Below are positions 36,226 to 45,520 of a DNA stretch of 64,000 nt, one piece after another. The notes below the pieces were generated by a model. That model saw only the letters and a program-made list of their open reading frames with translations. It had not been told where the DNA came from and searched no databases. The translations under genes were made by a program, and so were the position numbers. This stretch comes from Thermodesulfobacteriota bacterium. GTDB lineage: Bacteria > Desulfobacterota > DSM-4660 > Desulfatiglandales > Desulfatiglandaceae. The stretch is from NCBI GenBank assembly GCA_028278625.1, contig JANQDY010000043.1, positions 1 to 64,000 of the forward strand, read 5' to 3'. Within the stretch, counting starts at the first letter, position 1. Each line of letters starts with the position of its first letter.

Positions 36226-37773
36226 TTATGGCCTGGAAGCGGGAAGCCTTATGATAATGGAAAACCCTTTCGGGCGAAGATTTTCCGCGTGGACGGTGCC
36301 GCCGCAGGCCTGAACACAGGTCTTGACAATGGCAAGTCCCAGGCCCACGCCGCCGCTTTTGCGGTTTCGCGCGGCTTCGGGTCGATAAAAGGGTTCAAAA
36401 AGGCGGCCCAGGGCGTTTTGCGGCACACCGGGTCCCATATCCTTGACCGCCAGCAGGATCTGGTCTCCTTCCTTTTCCGCCGTTATCTCGATGGGGCCTG
36501 CCTGCCCCGCATATCGAATGGCATTTCTCAGGATATTTGAAAGGGCCCGTCGAAGCAGGCCATCCACTGCCCAGACCGATATATTGTCCGTCACACGGTT
36601 GATGATCTCGGTTCCGGCTTCGGCTTCACGTTCTATCACCGATGTGATGGCCGGCTGGAGCATCATCATTTCCGCCGCCATTTTTTCAGAACCGAGTTCA
36701 GCCCGGGTAAAAGAGAGGAGTTCATCGATGAGTCGGGACATGTGACGGACCTCTTCGGCAATGTCTTTCAAACGGGCGTTCTCCTCTCCTTCCAACCGCT
36801 GGTCCAGAATGCTCAGCCCCAATTCCATGCGCGCCACGGGGGATGCCAATTCATGGGCGATATCCCCCAAAAACCGTTTCTGCCCCATGATAAGGGTTTT
36901 CAGCTGCCCGGACATGTGATTGATGGCAGAGCCCAGGCGTCCGATTTCGTCCTTTCTTTGGTCCTCCACGTGAACATTGAAATTGCCCCGGGCGATCTCC
37001 CATGCGGCCCCGGTCATGCGACCAATGGGGCGGGTAATGCTCCTGACCAAGGGTATCCAAAGCAATATGGAGGCCAGGAGCACGAAACCGGCCAGCAGAA
37101 GCCAGGGAACCGGATTGAAAAACAGACCGTTACCGGTGATGGAACCGGAGGCGGCCAGCAGAAAAAGGGTTTCGGGCGCTCTTCTGTTCCGCTCGTGGAA
37201 AGGAAAGGCCACCCATGCCCAATAGCGCGTGGGACCGGTGGTCCGTAACAGGTATTTGAAACGAAGCCTTTCCGGCGGGGGAAGGGGAAGCAGCCTGAAT
37301 GGTCTCGCATCCCCCTGTTGCCCCTCCCTAACCGCAGGCGGGGGTCCCCGCCTTGGTGGAACCTGTCCGCCCAAGCCTTCGCCCGCATCCGCATTGAGGC
37401 GGGGCGGCGGCGGTCGATCCAGGCGGATCTCTTTTTCAAGGGTTCGCAACCGGTGGGAGACCTTTTGGGGAATCGCAGGACCCTGGCCCACCAGAATGCT
37501 CCCGTCTGATCGGCAAAGAAGGAGCTTCAGGTTATAGGCCTTTTCAAACCGTTCAAGAATGGAACCCCATTCATAGTATCTGGCATCGTAGAGCTGATAC
37601 AAAATCACCTGCCCCATCCCTTTGCCCTGTCCTCCCAGGCCCGTGATCAGGGCCGACTTGGCTTGAAACCGAAAATCAAGATTGAAAACCATCACCACAA
37701 AGCCGATCAACAGTGCCAGGCTCATGAAAAACCAGATGAGGACTTTTGTAAGGAGGGAGCGGCCGGGATTCAT
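36226..37773 (-). CDS. sensor histidine kinase, CpxA-like
   Basis: About 515 residues. Membrane segments at about 10-30 and 220-240 enclose a periplasmic part that contains a proline/glycine-rich stretch at about 120-165 with PPPP and PPRRGPPP runs. A HAMP domain follows, then the H-box FLGDIAHELASPVARMELG, the N-box LSNILRNAIRYAG, and the ATP lid motifs DMGPGVP and GGVGLGLAIV. The ATG overlaps the regulator's stop by one base, so the pair is coupled. Together with the CpxR-type box upstream it suggests an envelope-stress system. Confidence 0.93.
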   Translation of the reverse strand: MNPGRSLLTKVLIWFFMSLALLIGFVVMVFNLDFRFQAKSALITGLGGQGKGMGQVILYQLYDARYYEWGSILERFEKAYNLKLLLCRSDGSILVGQGPAIPQKVSHRLRTLEKEIRLDRPPPPRLNADAGEGLGGQVPPRRGPPPAVREGQQGDARPFRLLPLPPPERLRFKYLLRTTGPTRYWAWVAFPFHERNRRAPETLFLLAASGSITGNGLFFNPVPWLLLAGFVLLASILLWIPLVRSITRPIGRMTGAAWEIARGNFNVHVEDQRKDEIGRLGSAINHMSGQLKTLIMGQKRFLGDIAHELASPVARMELGLSILDQRLEGEENARLKDIAEEVRHMSRLIDELLSFTRAELGSEKMAAEMMMLQPAITSVIEREAEAGTEIINRVTDNISVWAVDGLLRRALSNILRNAIRYAGQAGPIEITAEKEGDQILLAVKDMGPGVPQNALGRLFEPFYRPEAARNRKSGGVGLGLAIVKTCVQACGGTVHAENLRPKGFSIIIRLPASRP

Positions 37774-38486
37774 CACTTCACGCTGCTCCGACGCGGTATG
37801 AACAGATACCCCACCCCGCGCACCGTTCGGATAAAGCGGGGATTCTTGGGATCATCACCCAGCTTACCCCGCAGGGATGAGACATGCATATCGATGGACC
37901 GGTCAAACACATCAAAATTCCTTTCACCCACCCTGTTCAATAGCTGTTCCCGACTCAGGGCCCTTCCTTCCGCCCTGGCCAGGGTCAACAAAAGCTGATA
38001 TTCAATGGGCGTCAAATCGAGGCGCACCCCCGCCAAGAAGACTTCATGTGCGTCCTCGTTAAACGCAAGATCCAAAAAACGCAATCCTCTCTCACCACTT
38101 TTTTCGCCCATTGCCATTTGGCTTCGCCTGATTACCGCACGGAGCCGGGCGAGCAATTCGCGTGTTGAAAAGGTTTTGGGAAGATAGTCATCCGCACCGA
38201 TTTCGAGCCCCACAATCCGGTCTGTCTCATCTCCCCGGGAAGTCAGCATCAGCACCGGCACGTTTGATTTGACGCGCAACTGCCTGAGCAATTCAAAACC
38301 ATCCATTTCTGGCAGCATTACGTCCAGGATAATGGCGTGATAGCCGCCTTTTATCGCCTTTTCCAAGCCGTCCAAACCGGAAAAAGCGCTTTCCACCTGA
38401 TATCCCATGGAACCCAGGTATTCTTGTATCAGCCCGCAAAGCTTCTCATCGTCATCGATAATCAATACCCGTTCGCTGGTGTTCAT
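37773..38486 (-). CDS. OmpR-family response regulator, CpxR-like
   Basis: 237 residues. Receiver domain: acidic pair in LIIDDDEKL, phospho-acceptor in ILDVMLPEMDG, and the lysine in DDYLPKTF. The C-terminal winged helix (about 135-230) ends with RTVRGVGYLF. The segment GLEIGADDYLPK...RELLARLRAVIRRS is close to E. coli CpxR. It heads an operon with the kinase and carries a GTAAA-N6-GTAAA box 61-80 bp upstream of its start, consistent with autoregulation. Confidence 0.94.
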   Translation of the reverse strand: MNTSERVLIIDDDEKLCGLIQEYLGSMGYQVESAFSGLDGLEKAIKGGYHAIILDVMLPEMDGFELLRQLRVKSNVPVLMLTSRGDETDRIVGLEIGADDYLPKTFSTRELLARLRAVIRRSQMAMGEKSGERGLRFLDLAFNEDAHEVFLAGVRLDLTPIEYQLLLTLARAEGRALSREQLLNRVGERNFDVFDRSIDMHVSSLRGKLGDDPKNPRFIRTVRGVGYLFIPRRSSVK

Positions 38487-38546
38487 GGCACGCCTCCCTG
38501 ATCGCTAAATTGAGAATAACCCAACTTCCTCCCTTTGAGAACCCCT

Positions 38547-38565
38547 TTTACAAAACATTTACAAA
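38547..38565. promoter_or_regulatory. CpxR-type box between regulator and EF-hand gene
   Basis: TTTACAAA occurs at 38547-38554 and again at 38558-38565, an 11-bp period. Read on the minus strand this is GTAAA-N6-GTAAA, which fits the known CpxR recognition pattern of two GTAAA half-sites. It lies in the 196-bp gap between the CpxR-like gene and the divergent EF-hand gene and could control both. Confidence 0.6.
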
Positions 38566-38682
38566 TCCCTGAAAAAGTCATGATAAAGGAATTACAGGCG
38601 AATACTAGATTGATACCGAAACCGCGCAGTTTCAACAACAAGCGCTTTTGCCAAAACCAAAACCCTTGAAGGAGGTCTCAAA

Positions 38683-39126
38683 ATGAAACAAATGATGCTC
38701 GCAATGATAATGCTTTTAGCATTTGCAATCAATTCCGGATTGGTAGCGGCGGAAACCACGGAAAAACAGAGGCCAGGCATGATTGAACGTCATGACCAGG
38801 ATGGGGACAACCGACTATCAAGTGATGAATTTCCCGGGCCGGATGAACATTTCAATCATATTGACACGGATGGTGATGGTTACATCAGCGAGACGGAAGC
38901 TCAAAATGCCCCTCGACCGGGAAGAAACGGAAAAAAAGAGGGGGGTGTTCCGGGAGGATTTTATCAGGATGATGAAAACGGAGACGGTGTAGTTTCCCAA
39001 AGCGAATTTTCAGGGCCGGAAGATCATTTCGACAAGCTGGATCTTGACGGGGACGGCTATATACAGGAGAGCGAAGCGGCCCAAGGCCCTCCCGGCAAGC
39101 CACGCCGAAACCGAAGCGATCAGTAG
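38683..39126 (+). CDS. exported EF-hand protein
   Basis: 147 residues from ATG 38683 with GAAGGAGG upstream. A signal peptide (about 1-23) is followed by four EF-hand loops: DQDGDNRLSSDEF, DTDGDGYISETEA, DENGDGVVSQSEF and DLDGDGYIQESEA, in two pairs joined by a basic, glycine-rich linker. It probably binds calcium in the periplasm. Its position divergent from a CpxAR-like pair is where enteric bacteria have cpxP, but there is no CpxP/Spy similarity. A calcium-dependent accessory of the sensor is a possibility. Confidence 0.9.
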   Translation: MKQMMLAMIMLLAFAINSGLVAAETTEKQRPGMIERHDQDGDNRLSSDEFPGPDEHFNHIDTDGDGYISETEAQNAPRPGRNGKKEGGVPGGFYQDDENGDGVVSQSEFSGPEDHFDKLDLDGDGYIQESEAAQGPPGKPRRNRSDQ

Positions 39127-39169
39127 GCGTAGATCAATGAAATTTTTCAATCACCAGACCCATGTCTTA

Positions 39170-40375
39170 TCAGGGTTCCCTACCCGATCCATTGACAGGG
39201 CTGCTGCCTTCCAGCAAATCCCTGAATTCGTCACTGATCCGATCCCCTTCAGCGAGATCGGCCAGAAGGCGGCTGCCCACTGCCGTGGGGGCAAAAACCA
39301 GGTCGGCCCTGGCCAATTTCAGCCTGCCGATGGCATTGATGGCATTGGCCACTGCCAACACCCGCACTTCCGGGTTCAAATCCTTTGCCAGAAGGGTGAT
39401 AAAGGCGTTGTCGCCGTCATTATCACCTGCCGCGATCACCAGGGCCGCTTTTTTGATGCCGGCTTTGAGCTGTACCGCTTCATCGGTGGGGTCTCCCACA
39501 ATATCGGCTTCTTGGGGCACATTATCGCCTCTAATCATAATACGAACGAAAGTAAGCTTCCGGTTTGCCAGTTCTCTGGCGGTATTGGCGGCGATACTCC
39601 CTTCTCCGGCCAGTATGATATGTTTTTCCAGTTTCATTCGGCCTCCTTCCGGATTTAGCATGTGGCCCAGCTTCCTGGTAATGGCAGGCCCCAGCACGGA
39701 TGCGATTGCGGTTGCAAAAACGCTCAACCCCACAATCAGTAACGACACCACAAAGAGTCGGGTTTCGGGCGTAACAGGCGCTATGTCGCCGTAACCGACG
39801 GTGGAAAGCGTTATGATGGTGAAATACAATGAAGTGGTCAGATCATGAACGGGGGGCCTGAAACCATCGCCCAAAAGGTAACTGCCGAAGGTTCCGTAAG
39901 CCAGAATGGAGAAAATGCCGGTGAGGGAAATGGCATAATTGGCGATTTTGGTCTGACGGCTGAAATGATGCCGTAGCGGAATCATCACCACCAGCATCAC
40001 GGCGGCAAAAACAATCCGCTTGCTCCATAGGTCCTGGACCAGGTTCACGCCCAGGGTTATCAAAAGCAGGATGATGGCGAATGACCATGCGGAAGCAAGA
40101 CGTCTGAGCAGGCCGAAACCCACCAATACCAGTCCCACGCCCAGAATGGCCTGAGTACTGTTGCCCAGGATGGCAAGGGCCTTTTCCAAGCCCACGAATG
40201 GACTGAACTGCTTGAAGGGCAACAACTCGAAATTAAGGCTCCTTGAAAGATTCAGCCCACCGGCGGTGATAATGGCCGCGGCCACCGGCCAGTGAGGCCA
40301 GAAACCCAAAAGCCAGCCCGCAAAGCGCCGCCACCGGCCGGAGCGAACAGGATTGGTTGCTTTTTTATCTCCCAT
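39170..40375 (-). CDS. potassium channel with TrkA-N (RCK) domain
   Basis: About 401 residues from ATG 40375. Several membrane segments at about 20-170 precede the pore, with selectivity filter STVGYGDIAP near residue 190. The C-terminal 170 residues form an RCK/TrkA-N domain (HIILAGEGSIAANTARELA; ADIVGDPTDEA). The long upstream region makes it resemble voltage-gated-like bacterial channels of the Kch type. The RCK glycine motif is GEGSIAA rather than the common GxGxxG, so ligand binding may differ. It follows the MglA gene after 17 bp. Confidence 0.9.
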   Translation of the reverse strand: MGDKKATNPVRSGRWRRFAGWLLGFWPHWPVAAAIITAGGLNLSRSLNFELLPFKQFSPFVGLEKALAILGNSTQAILGVGLVLVGFGLLRRLASAWSFAIILLLITLGVNLVQDLWSKRIVFAAVMLVVMIPLRHHFSRQTKIANYAISLTGIFSILAYGTFGSYLLGDGFRPPVHDLTTSLYFTIITLSTVGYGDIAPVTPETRLFVVSLLIVGLSVFATAIASVLGPAITRKLGHMLNPEGGRMKLEKHIILAGEGSIAANTARELANRKLTFVRIMIRGDNVPQEADIVGDPTDEAVQLKAGIKKAALVIAAGDNDGDNAFITLLAKDLNPEVRVLAVANAINAIGRLKLARADLVFAPTAVGSRLLADLAEGDRISDEFRDLLEGSSPVNGSGREP

Positions 40376-40392
40376 GGGATTCTGGAGCAAGT

Positions 40393-40998
40393 CTATTCCA
40401 GTTTGTTTTGGAGGGATTCGAGGGTGAGTTTCAAACACTCTTTCAGGGTCGCGCCGACACCTTGGCCGTTTTGGGCGCTGGCGGAAAAAGAGGGAACCTG
40501 TAATTGCCGGTTCATATCTCTCTCCATGCTTTCAACGGGCAAAAGGCGAATCCCCTCTTTTTCGAGATCCCTTTTGTTGTATTGAAGAACCAAAGGAATT
40601 TCGGAGATTTTCAACCCATAGCCTTTGAGGTTCTCCTGAAGGTTCTTCAAAGACATGATATTGTGCTCTCGCCTTAAGAGAAGAGAGTCCGCCACGAAGA
40701 CCAACCCGTCGACACCCCTTAAAACCACTTTTCTTGTGGAGTTATACCGCACCTGGCCGGGAACCGTGTAGATCTGTACTCTCACGGTATAGCCTCGGAT
40801 CGTCCCAATCTTAAGGGGCAGGAAATCAAAGAACAGCGTTCGATCGCCTTTTGTATTGATGGAAACCATCTCCCCTGCCGCCTGTTTCCGGTAGGTCTTG
40901 AAAATATACTCCAAATTGGTCGTTTTTCCGCCGCGACCGGGACCGTAATATACGATCTTGCACTCCATCTCTTTGGTCTTGAAGTTCAGGTTGGCCAT
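40393..40998 (-). CDS. MglA-type small GTPase
   Basis: 201 residues from ATG 40998 (longer starts up to 41124 are possible but add atypical sequence). The P-loop is GPGRGGKTTNLEYI, the switch region has TKGDRTLFFDFLPL, and the G3 site reads TVPGQVRYN, the modified DxxG (T-x-P-G) typical of MglA. The G4 motif is NKRD. MglA controls cell polarity and gliding or type IV pili in Myxococcus. A pilus-type ATPase gene lies divergently 360 bp away, which supports a motility or polarity role. No MglB is nearby. Confidence 0.9.
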   Translation of the reverse strand: MANLNFKTKEMECKIVYYGPGRGGKTTNLEYIFKTYRKQAAGEMVSINTKGDRTLFFDFLPLKIGTIRGYTVRVQIYTVPGQVRYNSTRKVVLRGVDGLVFVADSLLLRREHNIMSLKNLQENLKGYGLKISEIPLVLQYNKRDLEKEGIRLLPVESMERDMNRQLQVPSFSASAQNGQGVGATLKECLKLTLESLQNKLE

Positions 40999-41177
40999 AG
41001 GCTTAATCCCAAAAACGCCACATTCATCAATTGTATGACGTGGCATGTCAAATAGCGTCAAATTCAAAAGAGAAAAACCGAATGCTGGAACTAAACAGCA
41101 TTCATGACCTGTAAGAATATTCAAAAAAGCCGAAACTCGTCAAGCAACTTCTTTAATTACTATCCATAACTTATATC

Positions 41178-41206
41178 TTGACACCGATTCCCTGTTTTCC
41201 TAATCT
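41178..41206 (+). promoter_or_regulatory. sigma70-type promoter for the PilB/GspE gene
   Basis: TTGACA at 41178-41183 and TAATCT at 41201-41206 with a 17-bp spacer. It is about 150 bp upstream of the ATPase start in a 360-bp intergenic region that otherwise shows no gene. The -35 is perfect; the -10 is weak. Confidence 0.45.
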
Positions 41207-41358
41207 CTAGTGAATATTGTACGTTGCTGGAAGTTATCGGCGCTTTTGTTGTCGTCACCTATGTTTCAGCTAGTCGTTACCTGGCTGTTTTTCAACTTCA
41301 AAAGAAATTTACTTTGGCCAATCATAGGCCTGTTTAAGTTTTGCTGAGACCGTAGAAA

Positions 41359-43701
41359 ATGGATTTTGACAGCGGGATAAAGGAAATTGAGATCTATCGT
41401 TCCATGGGATTACTCAAGGAAGCCCTGATGGTTTGCGATGAAGTGCTCGTTGTGATTCCAAAAGATGACACCGAACGGCACAACGTCATCGAGAAAAAGA
41501 TCCGGGCTTTGAGGAAAGAGATCGAGGACCATAAAACACATGTCCCCCGGATTTCCGAGGAAGATATTTCGGTCATAAAAGAGGCGATCGCGGTGGACGG
41601 CGAGCGGGGCATTCTGGATAATGCCGTGGCCTTTAAGCAACTGGGACTCATGAATGAAGCCGTCAAAGAATATGAACGGCTGCTCAAAACCGAATACCCG
41701 GTTAGCAAGATCATCCCGGACTTTACGGAATGCCTTCTCAAAATGGTTCATCCCGGTGAAGCCGTAAAACGGGTCCTTGAGACGGTCTCAAAATTGAGTC
41801 TCAAAAATAACCAGTTGGCCCAAATCCGTTTCTCCCTGGGACTCCTGTTGGAAGACGACGGACACAAGGATCTGGCGCTGGCCCAATACAAAGCCGCTTC
41901 CAAGCTGGATCCCGCAAGCCGTGAGATAGCCCACAAACTGAGAATCGGCACGGCAGCGGTGACTCCCGGATCCCGATACAGCTATCTCCTGAAAAAGCGA
42001 AGCGTAACCCTCTCCCAACTCCAAAATGCCCTGGCCATTTCCAAAAAAGTCAAGAAAAGCGTGGAATTTGTACTGATTGACCAATTTAAGATCCCTCTGG
42101 AGATTATCGGGAAATCTCTTTCGGAATTCTATGATTGTCCCTTTCGAAGTTTCGAACCGGATTTGCCGGTCCCCGTTGAAATCATCACCAATCTAAAGAA
42201 GGCCTATCTCCTGCATGCCGGTTGGGTTCCCCTGAATTGGAGCAAAAGAGGACTGCAAATTCTCATAGATGACCCCAGAGATCTCAGAAAAATCGATCAG
42301 GTTACCGGACTGATGAAAGCCAACCGGATTGAGTTCTCGGTTGGTATCAAGGAGGATATTGAACAGTTCATCCAACATTTCTTTGAAAAAAACCCTGAAA
42401 AAACCAGCGAAGAAATGATCGAAGAACTGGACATGATTTCTTTCGTCAATTTTGAGGAAGAACAGCCGGAAGAGATCGATGATCTAATGGATGAATCATC
42501 CAGCAAGATCGTCAAACTGATCGATCAGATAATTGTCACCGCTTTCAGGAACAACGCGTCAGACATTCATTTCGAACCCTCGGTGATTTCCAAAAAGACC
42601 CAGATTCGATTTCGAACGGATGGGGTCTGCCAGAAGTATATCGACGTCCCTTTGGGCATGGCCAGAGGCATGCTTTCACGCATTAAGATCATGGCCGGAC
42701 TCGACATCGCCGAAAAAAGGCTGCCCCAGGACGGAAAAATCAAATTCAGACGGAAAGGCATCCACCCCTTTGAACTGAGACTTGCGACCCTGCCCACTTC
42801 CGGGGGATATGAATCCGCCACGCTCCGCATACTGGCCGATCCAGGGGCCATGAAGCTTGAAGAAATGGGATTAAACGATCGGAATTTAGAGGTCCTCAAA
42901 AGAATGATCAAACAACCTCACGGGCTGATACTGGCGGCGGGTCCCACAGGTTCCGGAAAGACAACCGCCCTCCATGCGGCCCTGGGAGTGATCAATCAAC
43001 CGGAGATCAAAATATGGACCGCGGAAGATCCCATTGAGATTACTCAGCAGGGATTGAGCCAGGTTGAAGTAAAGCCCAAAATCGGTCTCGATTTTGCCCG
43101 GGTTATGCGGTCTTTTCTGAGGGCTGATCCTGATGTGATCATGATCGGCGAAATGCGTGATTTTGAGACCGCATCCACGGCCCTGGAAGCGTCGTTGACC
43201 GGGCATCTTGTTTTTTCGACCCTGCATACCAATAGCGCACCTGAAACCGTTACGCGACTGCTGGATATGGGCTTGAACACGCTGAATTTTTCAGACGCGT
43301 TTCTCTGCGTGCTGGCGCAACGGCTCATCCGCAGACTCTGTCTGAACTGCCGTAAGGCTTATCATCCCTCCAGGGAGAGCTTTGATGAGATTGTAAATGA
43401 ATACGGCAGCGAGCACTTCAAAAAGACCGGCATCGAATATTCGGCAACCCTGAAGTTATACACCGCCAAGGGGTGTGAAGAATGCAACCAGACCGGCTAC
43501 AAGGGACGAACGGCCATTCACGAACTCATGGAAGGAACGCCCCGAATCAAAGAGTTGATTAAGGAACGGGCAAACCTTGAGGCCCTTTTGTCGCGGTCCT
43601 TGAAAGAAGGAATGACAACCCTTAAGCAGGATGGTATTGAAAGAGTTTTTAAGGGAGTGACGGATATCGGCGAAGTGCGGCGGGTCTGTATCAATCGTTG
43701 A
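41359..43701 (+). CDS. PilB/GspE-type assembly ATPase with TPR-like N-terminus
   Basis: 780 residues, about 200 longer than a standard PilB/GspE. Residues 1-200 are helical and TPR-like (YRSMGLLKEALMVCDE; AVAFKQLGLMNEAVKEYERL). A GSPII_E-N region follows, then the ATPase: Walker A AAGPTGSGKTTALH near 535, the Asp box ASDIHFEP, Walker B DPDVIMIGEMRD, and the His box LVFSTLHTNSA. Two zinc-binding cysteine pairs are seen as CLNCRKAY and CEECNQTGYKGR. It powers pilus or type II secretion assembly. No other pilus genes are in the window, so it is an orphan unit; a PAS response regulator follows. Confidence 0.93.
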   Translation: MDFDSGIKEIEIYRSMGLLKEALMVCDEVLVVIPKDDTERHNVIEKKIRALRKEIEDHKTHVPRISEEDISVIKEAIAVDGERGILDNAVAFKQLGLMNEAVKEYERLLKTEYPVSKIIPDFTECLLKMVHPGEAVKRVLETVSKLSLKNNQLAQIRFSLGLLLEDDGHKDLALAQYKAASKLDPASREIAHKLRIGTAAVTPGSRYSYLLKKRSVTLSQLQNALAISKKVKKSVEFVLIDQFKIPLEIIGKSLSEFYDCPFRSFEPDLPVPVEIITNLKKAYLLHAGWVPLNWSKRGLQILIDDPRDLRKIDQVTGLMKANRIEFSVGIKEDIEQFIQHFFEKNPEKTSEEMIEELDMISFVNFEEEQPEEIDDLMDESSSKIVKLIDQIIVTAFRNNASDIHFEPSVISKKTQIRFRTDGVCQKYIDVPLGMARGMLSRIKIMAGLDIAEKRLPQDGKIKFRRKGIHPFELRLATLPTSGGYESATLRILADPGAMKLEEMGLNDRNLEVLKRMIKQPHGLILAAGPTGSGKTTALHAALGVINQPEIKIWTAEDPIEITQQGLSQVEVKPKIGLDFARVMRSFLRADPDVIMIGEMRDFETASTALEASLTGHLVFSTLHTNSAPETVTRLLDMGLNTLNFSDAFLCVLAQRLIRRLCLNCRKAYHPSRESFDEIVNEYGSEHFKKTGIEYSATLKLYTAKGCEECNQTGYKGRTAIHELMEGTPRIKELIKERANLEALLSRSLKEGMTTLKQDGIERVFKGVTDIGEVRRVCINR

Positions 43702-43757
43702 GACGATGCTGCAAAAGACAACACGACTGTTCCCTTTCGATGCAGAAGAGGTTTTAA

Positions 43758-44564
43758 ATGCCTGAAAATGCCTTAATTGTTGATAACGATTTCTTCTTTG
43801 TGAAATTCTTGGGCAATTTATTGAAGGAAAGAGGCTTCCATGTATCCCAGGCCTACAACGGGAAACAGGGAATTCTGGCCTTGGAAAATCGGATGGTGGA
43901 TTATATTTTCGTCAACATTCTCATGCCCAGGATTGACGGCAGACAGTTTATTGATTTTGTGAAGGAAAAATACGCGACCCATGAATTCTCAATTATCGGC
44001 ATGTCTGATTCCATCATCGAATTAAGGGAGCTGCAAAGAGAGGTTTGTGCGGACTATTATCTCCAAAAACAGCCCATTGAAAAAATGGCCGAATACGTGG
44101 ACCGTTTTATGGAGTATGTGGAAGGCGACCCCTTTCTCTCCGCACCGGACAAAGACCTTTTTGACCATGAAAAGCTCTTTCGCCGCCAGGCAACGGTCGA
44201 CTTACTGGAGAGTCTGAGTTTTCAGCAGGGGATTGCCGAAAGTGCCGGAATGGGGATTATCGTGGCGGAAAAGGATGCCAGAATCGTGTTTGTAAACAGG
44301 TTGGGCCTTGAAATCCTGAACCAACCGATCTCAAAGCTGCTATCCACCCGAATAACGGAGATCTTTCCGGCGGATGAAAAGAAAAAGATCCTGACCGGTC
44401 TTAAAACCGTCGCAAAAGACACGGAACTTCGGCGGCAGTCCCTTGCCATTGTCATGAACAATATCGCCGTTCAGGTGGTCGTCTCCCTTTTTCGGGTGGA
44501 GGGAGAGATTGAAGGATGGGTTCTGCTGCTCAATAACATGGACCCCTTAAAAGATATACACTGA
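43758..44564 (+). CDS. receiver-PAS protein
   Basis: 268 residues. Residues 1-120 look like a CheY receiver, but the phospho-acceptor region reads YIFVNILMPRIDG, with N or D absent from the usual place (VDYIFVNI in place of DLIxxDI). The acidic pocket is VDNDF. So phosphorylation is doubtful. A PAS domain follows at about 155-260 (GMGIIVAEKDARIVFVNRLG). There is no output domain. It lies 57 bp after the ATPase gene and probably shares its transcript; it may be a partner in signalling to the assembly ATPase. Confidence 0.8.
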   Translation: MPENALIVDNDFFFVKFLGNLLKERGFHVSQAYNGKQGILALENRMVDYIFVNILMPRIDGRQFIDFVKEKYATHEFSIIGMSDSIIELRELQREVCADYYLQKQPIEKMAEYVDRFMEYVEGDPFLSAPDKDLFDHEKLFRRQATVDLLESLSFQQGIAESAGMGIIVAEKDARIVFVNRLGLEILNQPISKLLSTRITEIFPADEKKKILTGLKTVAKDTELRRQSLAIVMNNIAVQVVVSLFRVEGEIEGWVLLLNNMDPLKDIH

Positions 44565-44581
44565 CATGCGCCTCGGTCACC

Positions 44582-45424
44582 TTACGGTGTGTTTTGCTCC
44601 TGGGGTGTTGCAGCGATACGCTTCCGGGTGCTGAAAAAGTGCATCATGCTTTCCACCACCTCCGCCATGAATCCGTAATCCAGCTTGTCTAGGGTGTCGG
44701 AGGGCAGGTGATAGTGAGGATTCCGGTAGAAGGCTGAATCCGTGACCATGACCGCTTTATATCCGTAATCCCAAAATGCGGAATGATCACTGAGTCTGAT
44801 GGAAGGTATGAGCCAACCGCCGAAAGGCACGGTCAACGGAATGACCGGAAGCTCAGGGTTCTGTTCGAAGCTCCGGGCCAGGGATCGGGTAAGACCCAGA
44901 GACTTCAGGTTGCCAACGATGCCGATAAACTCTCCGTTATCCGGATAATCAAAGAACATGAGGGGAAAGGGATACTTCTGACATCCCGGTGTGCTGCACG
45001 TGTATCCGACCATCTCCAGACAGATCATTCCGTCTATCTTTTCCCCGGAACGTTTTGCCTGACGCGCGTATACCCGGCTGCTCATGCGGGGGGTGTCAAA
45101 GACGGGCGGTTCCTCCAGGGCAAATGATGCGAACCGAACAGCCAGATCCAAGTCTTCGCGGACTGCGAGAGCGGCCAGGTGGCGGGCGATTTCAAGCTGT
45201 ACCGCGACAGCACTGGCATTATCGTCGGCCCCCACGGTTCCTGAGACCGAGTCATAATGGGCGCCCAACAAGAACCGCTCGGCCGGTGCGTCTTTAAAAG
45301 CCACGTCGGCCAGCACATTGGCCACGGTTACATCCCCGTAGGAATAAGGTGCCCTTTGCACGGGCATACCCAGGTCTAGGTAAAATGGCTCATCCCGGAT
45401 TAACGTGAAGCTCTTTTCATCCAA
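44582..45424 (-). CDS. M28-family metallopeptidase, possibly 5'-truncated
   Basis: 280 residues. Metal-binding pattern of M28 aminopeptidases: H and D in LLGAHYDSV, D in GADDNASA, the Glu pair in FALEEPP, D/S in RLSDHSAFWD, and H in NPHYHLPSDT. Most relatives carry a signal peptide and 50 or more residues before the first metal ligand; here only about 45 residues precede it and there is no export signal. The only start is TTG 45424, and an in-frame TGA lies three codons upstream of it. The gene end abuts the restriction-modification pair, so loss of its 5' part by insertion is possible. Confidence 0.8.
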   Translation of the reverse strand: MDEKSFTLIRDEPFYLDLGMPVQRAPYSYGDVTVANVLADVAFKDAPAERFLLGAHYDSVSGTVGADDNASAVAVQLEIARHLAALAVREDLDLAVRFASFALEEPPVFDTPRMSSRVYARQAKRSGEKIDGMICLEMVGYTCSTPGCQKYPFPLMFFDYPDNGEFIGIVGNLKSLGLTRSLARSFEQNPELPVIPLTVPFGGWLIPSIRLSDHSAFWDYGYKAVMVTDSAFYRNPHYHLPSDTLDKLDYGFMAEVVESMMHFFSTRKRIAATPQEQNTP

Positions 45425-45520
45425 AAATCACACAAATCCGCGATGAGCCTCTCTTTCTAAATTGCCTAAGGGATTACAAGTAAGTAATAGTCCAACGGGT
45501 GAAAAACCAACAAGTGGATT

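Noticed and set aside
45425..45440. Selenocysteine reading of the TGA just upstream of the M28 start
   Set aside because: Upstream of it there is no peptidase-like sequence and no ribosome site in that frame, unlike the HesB-like case.
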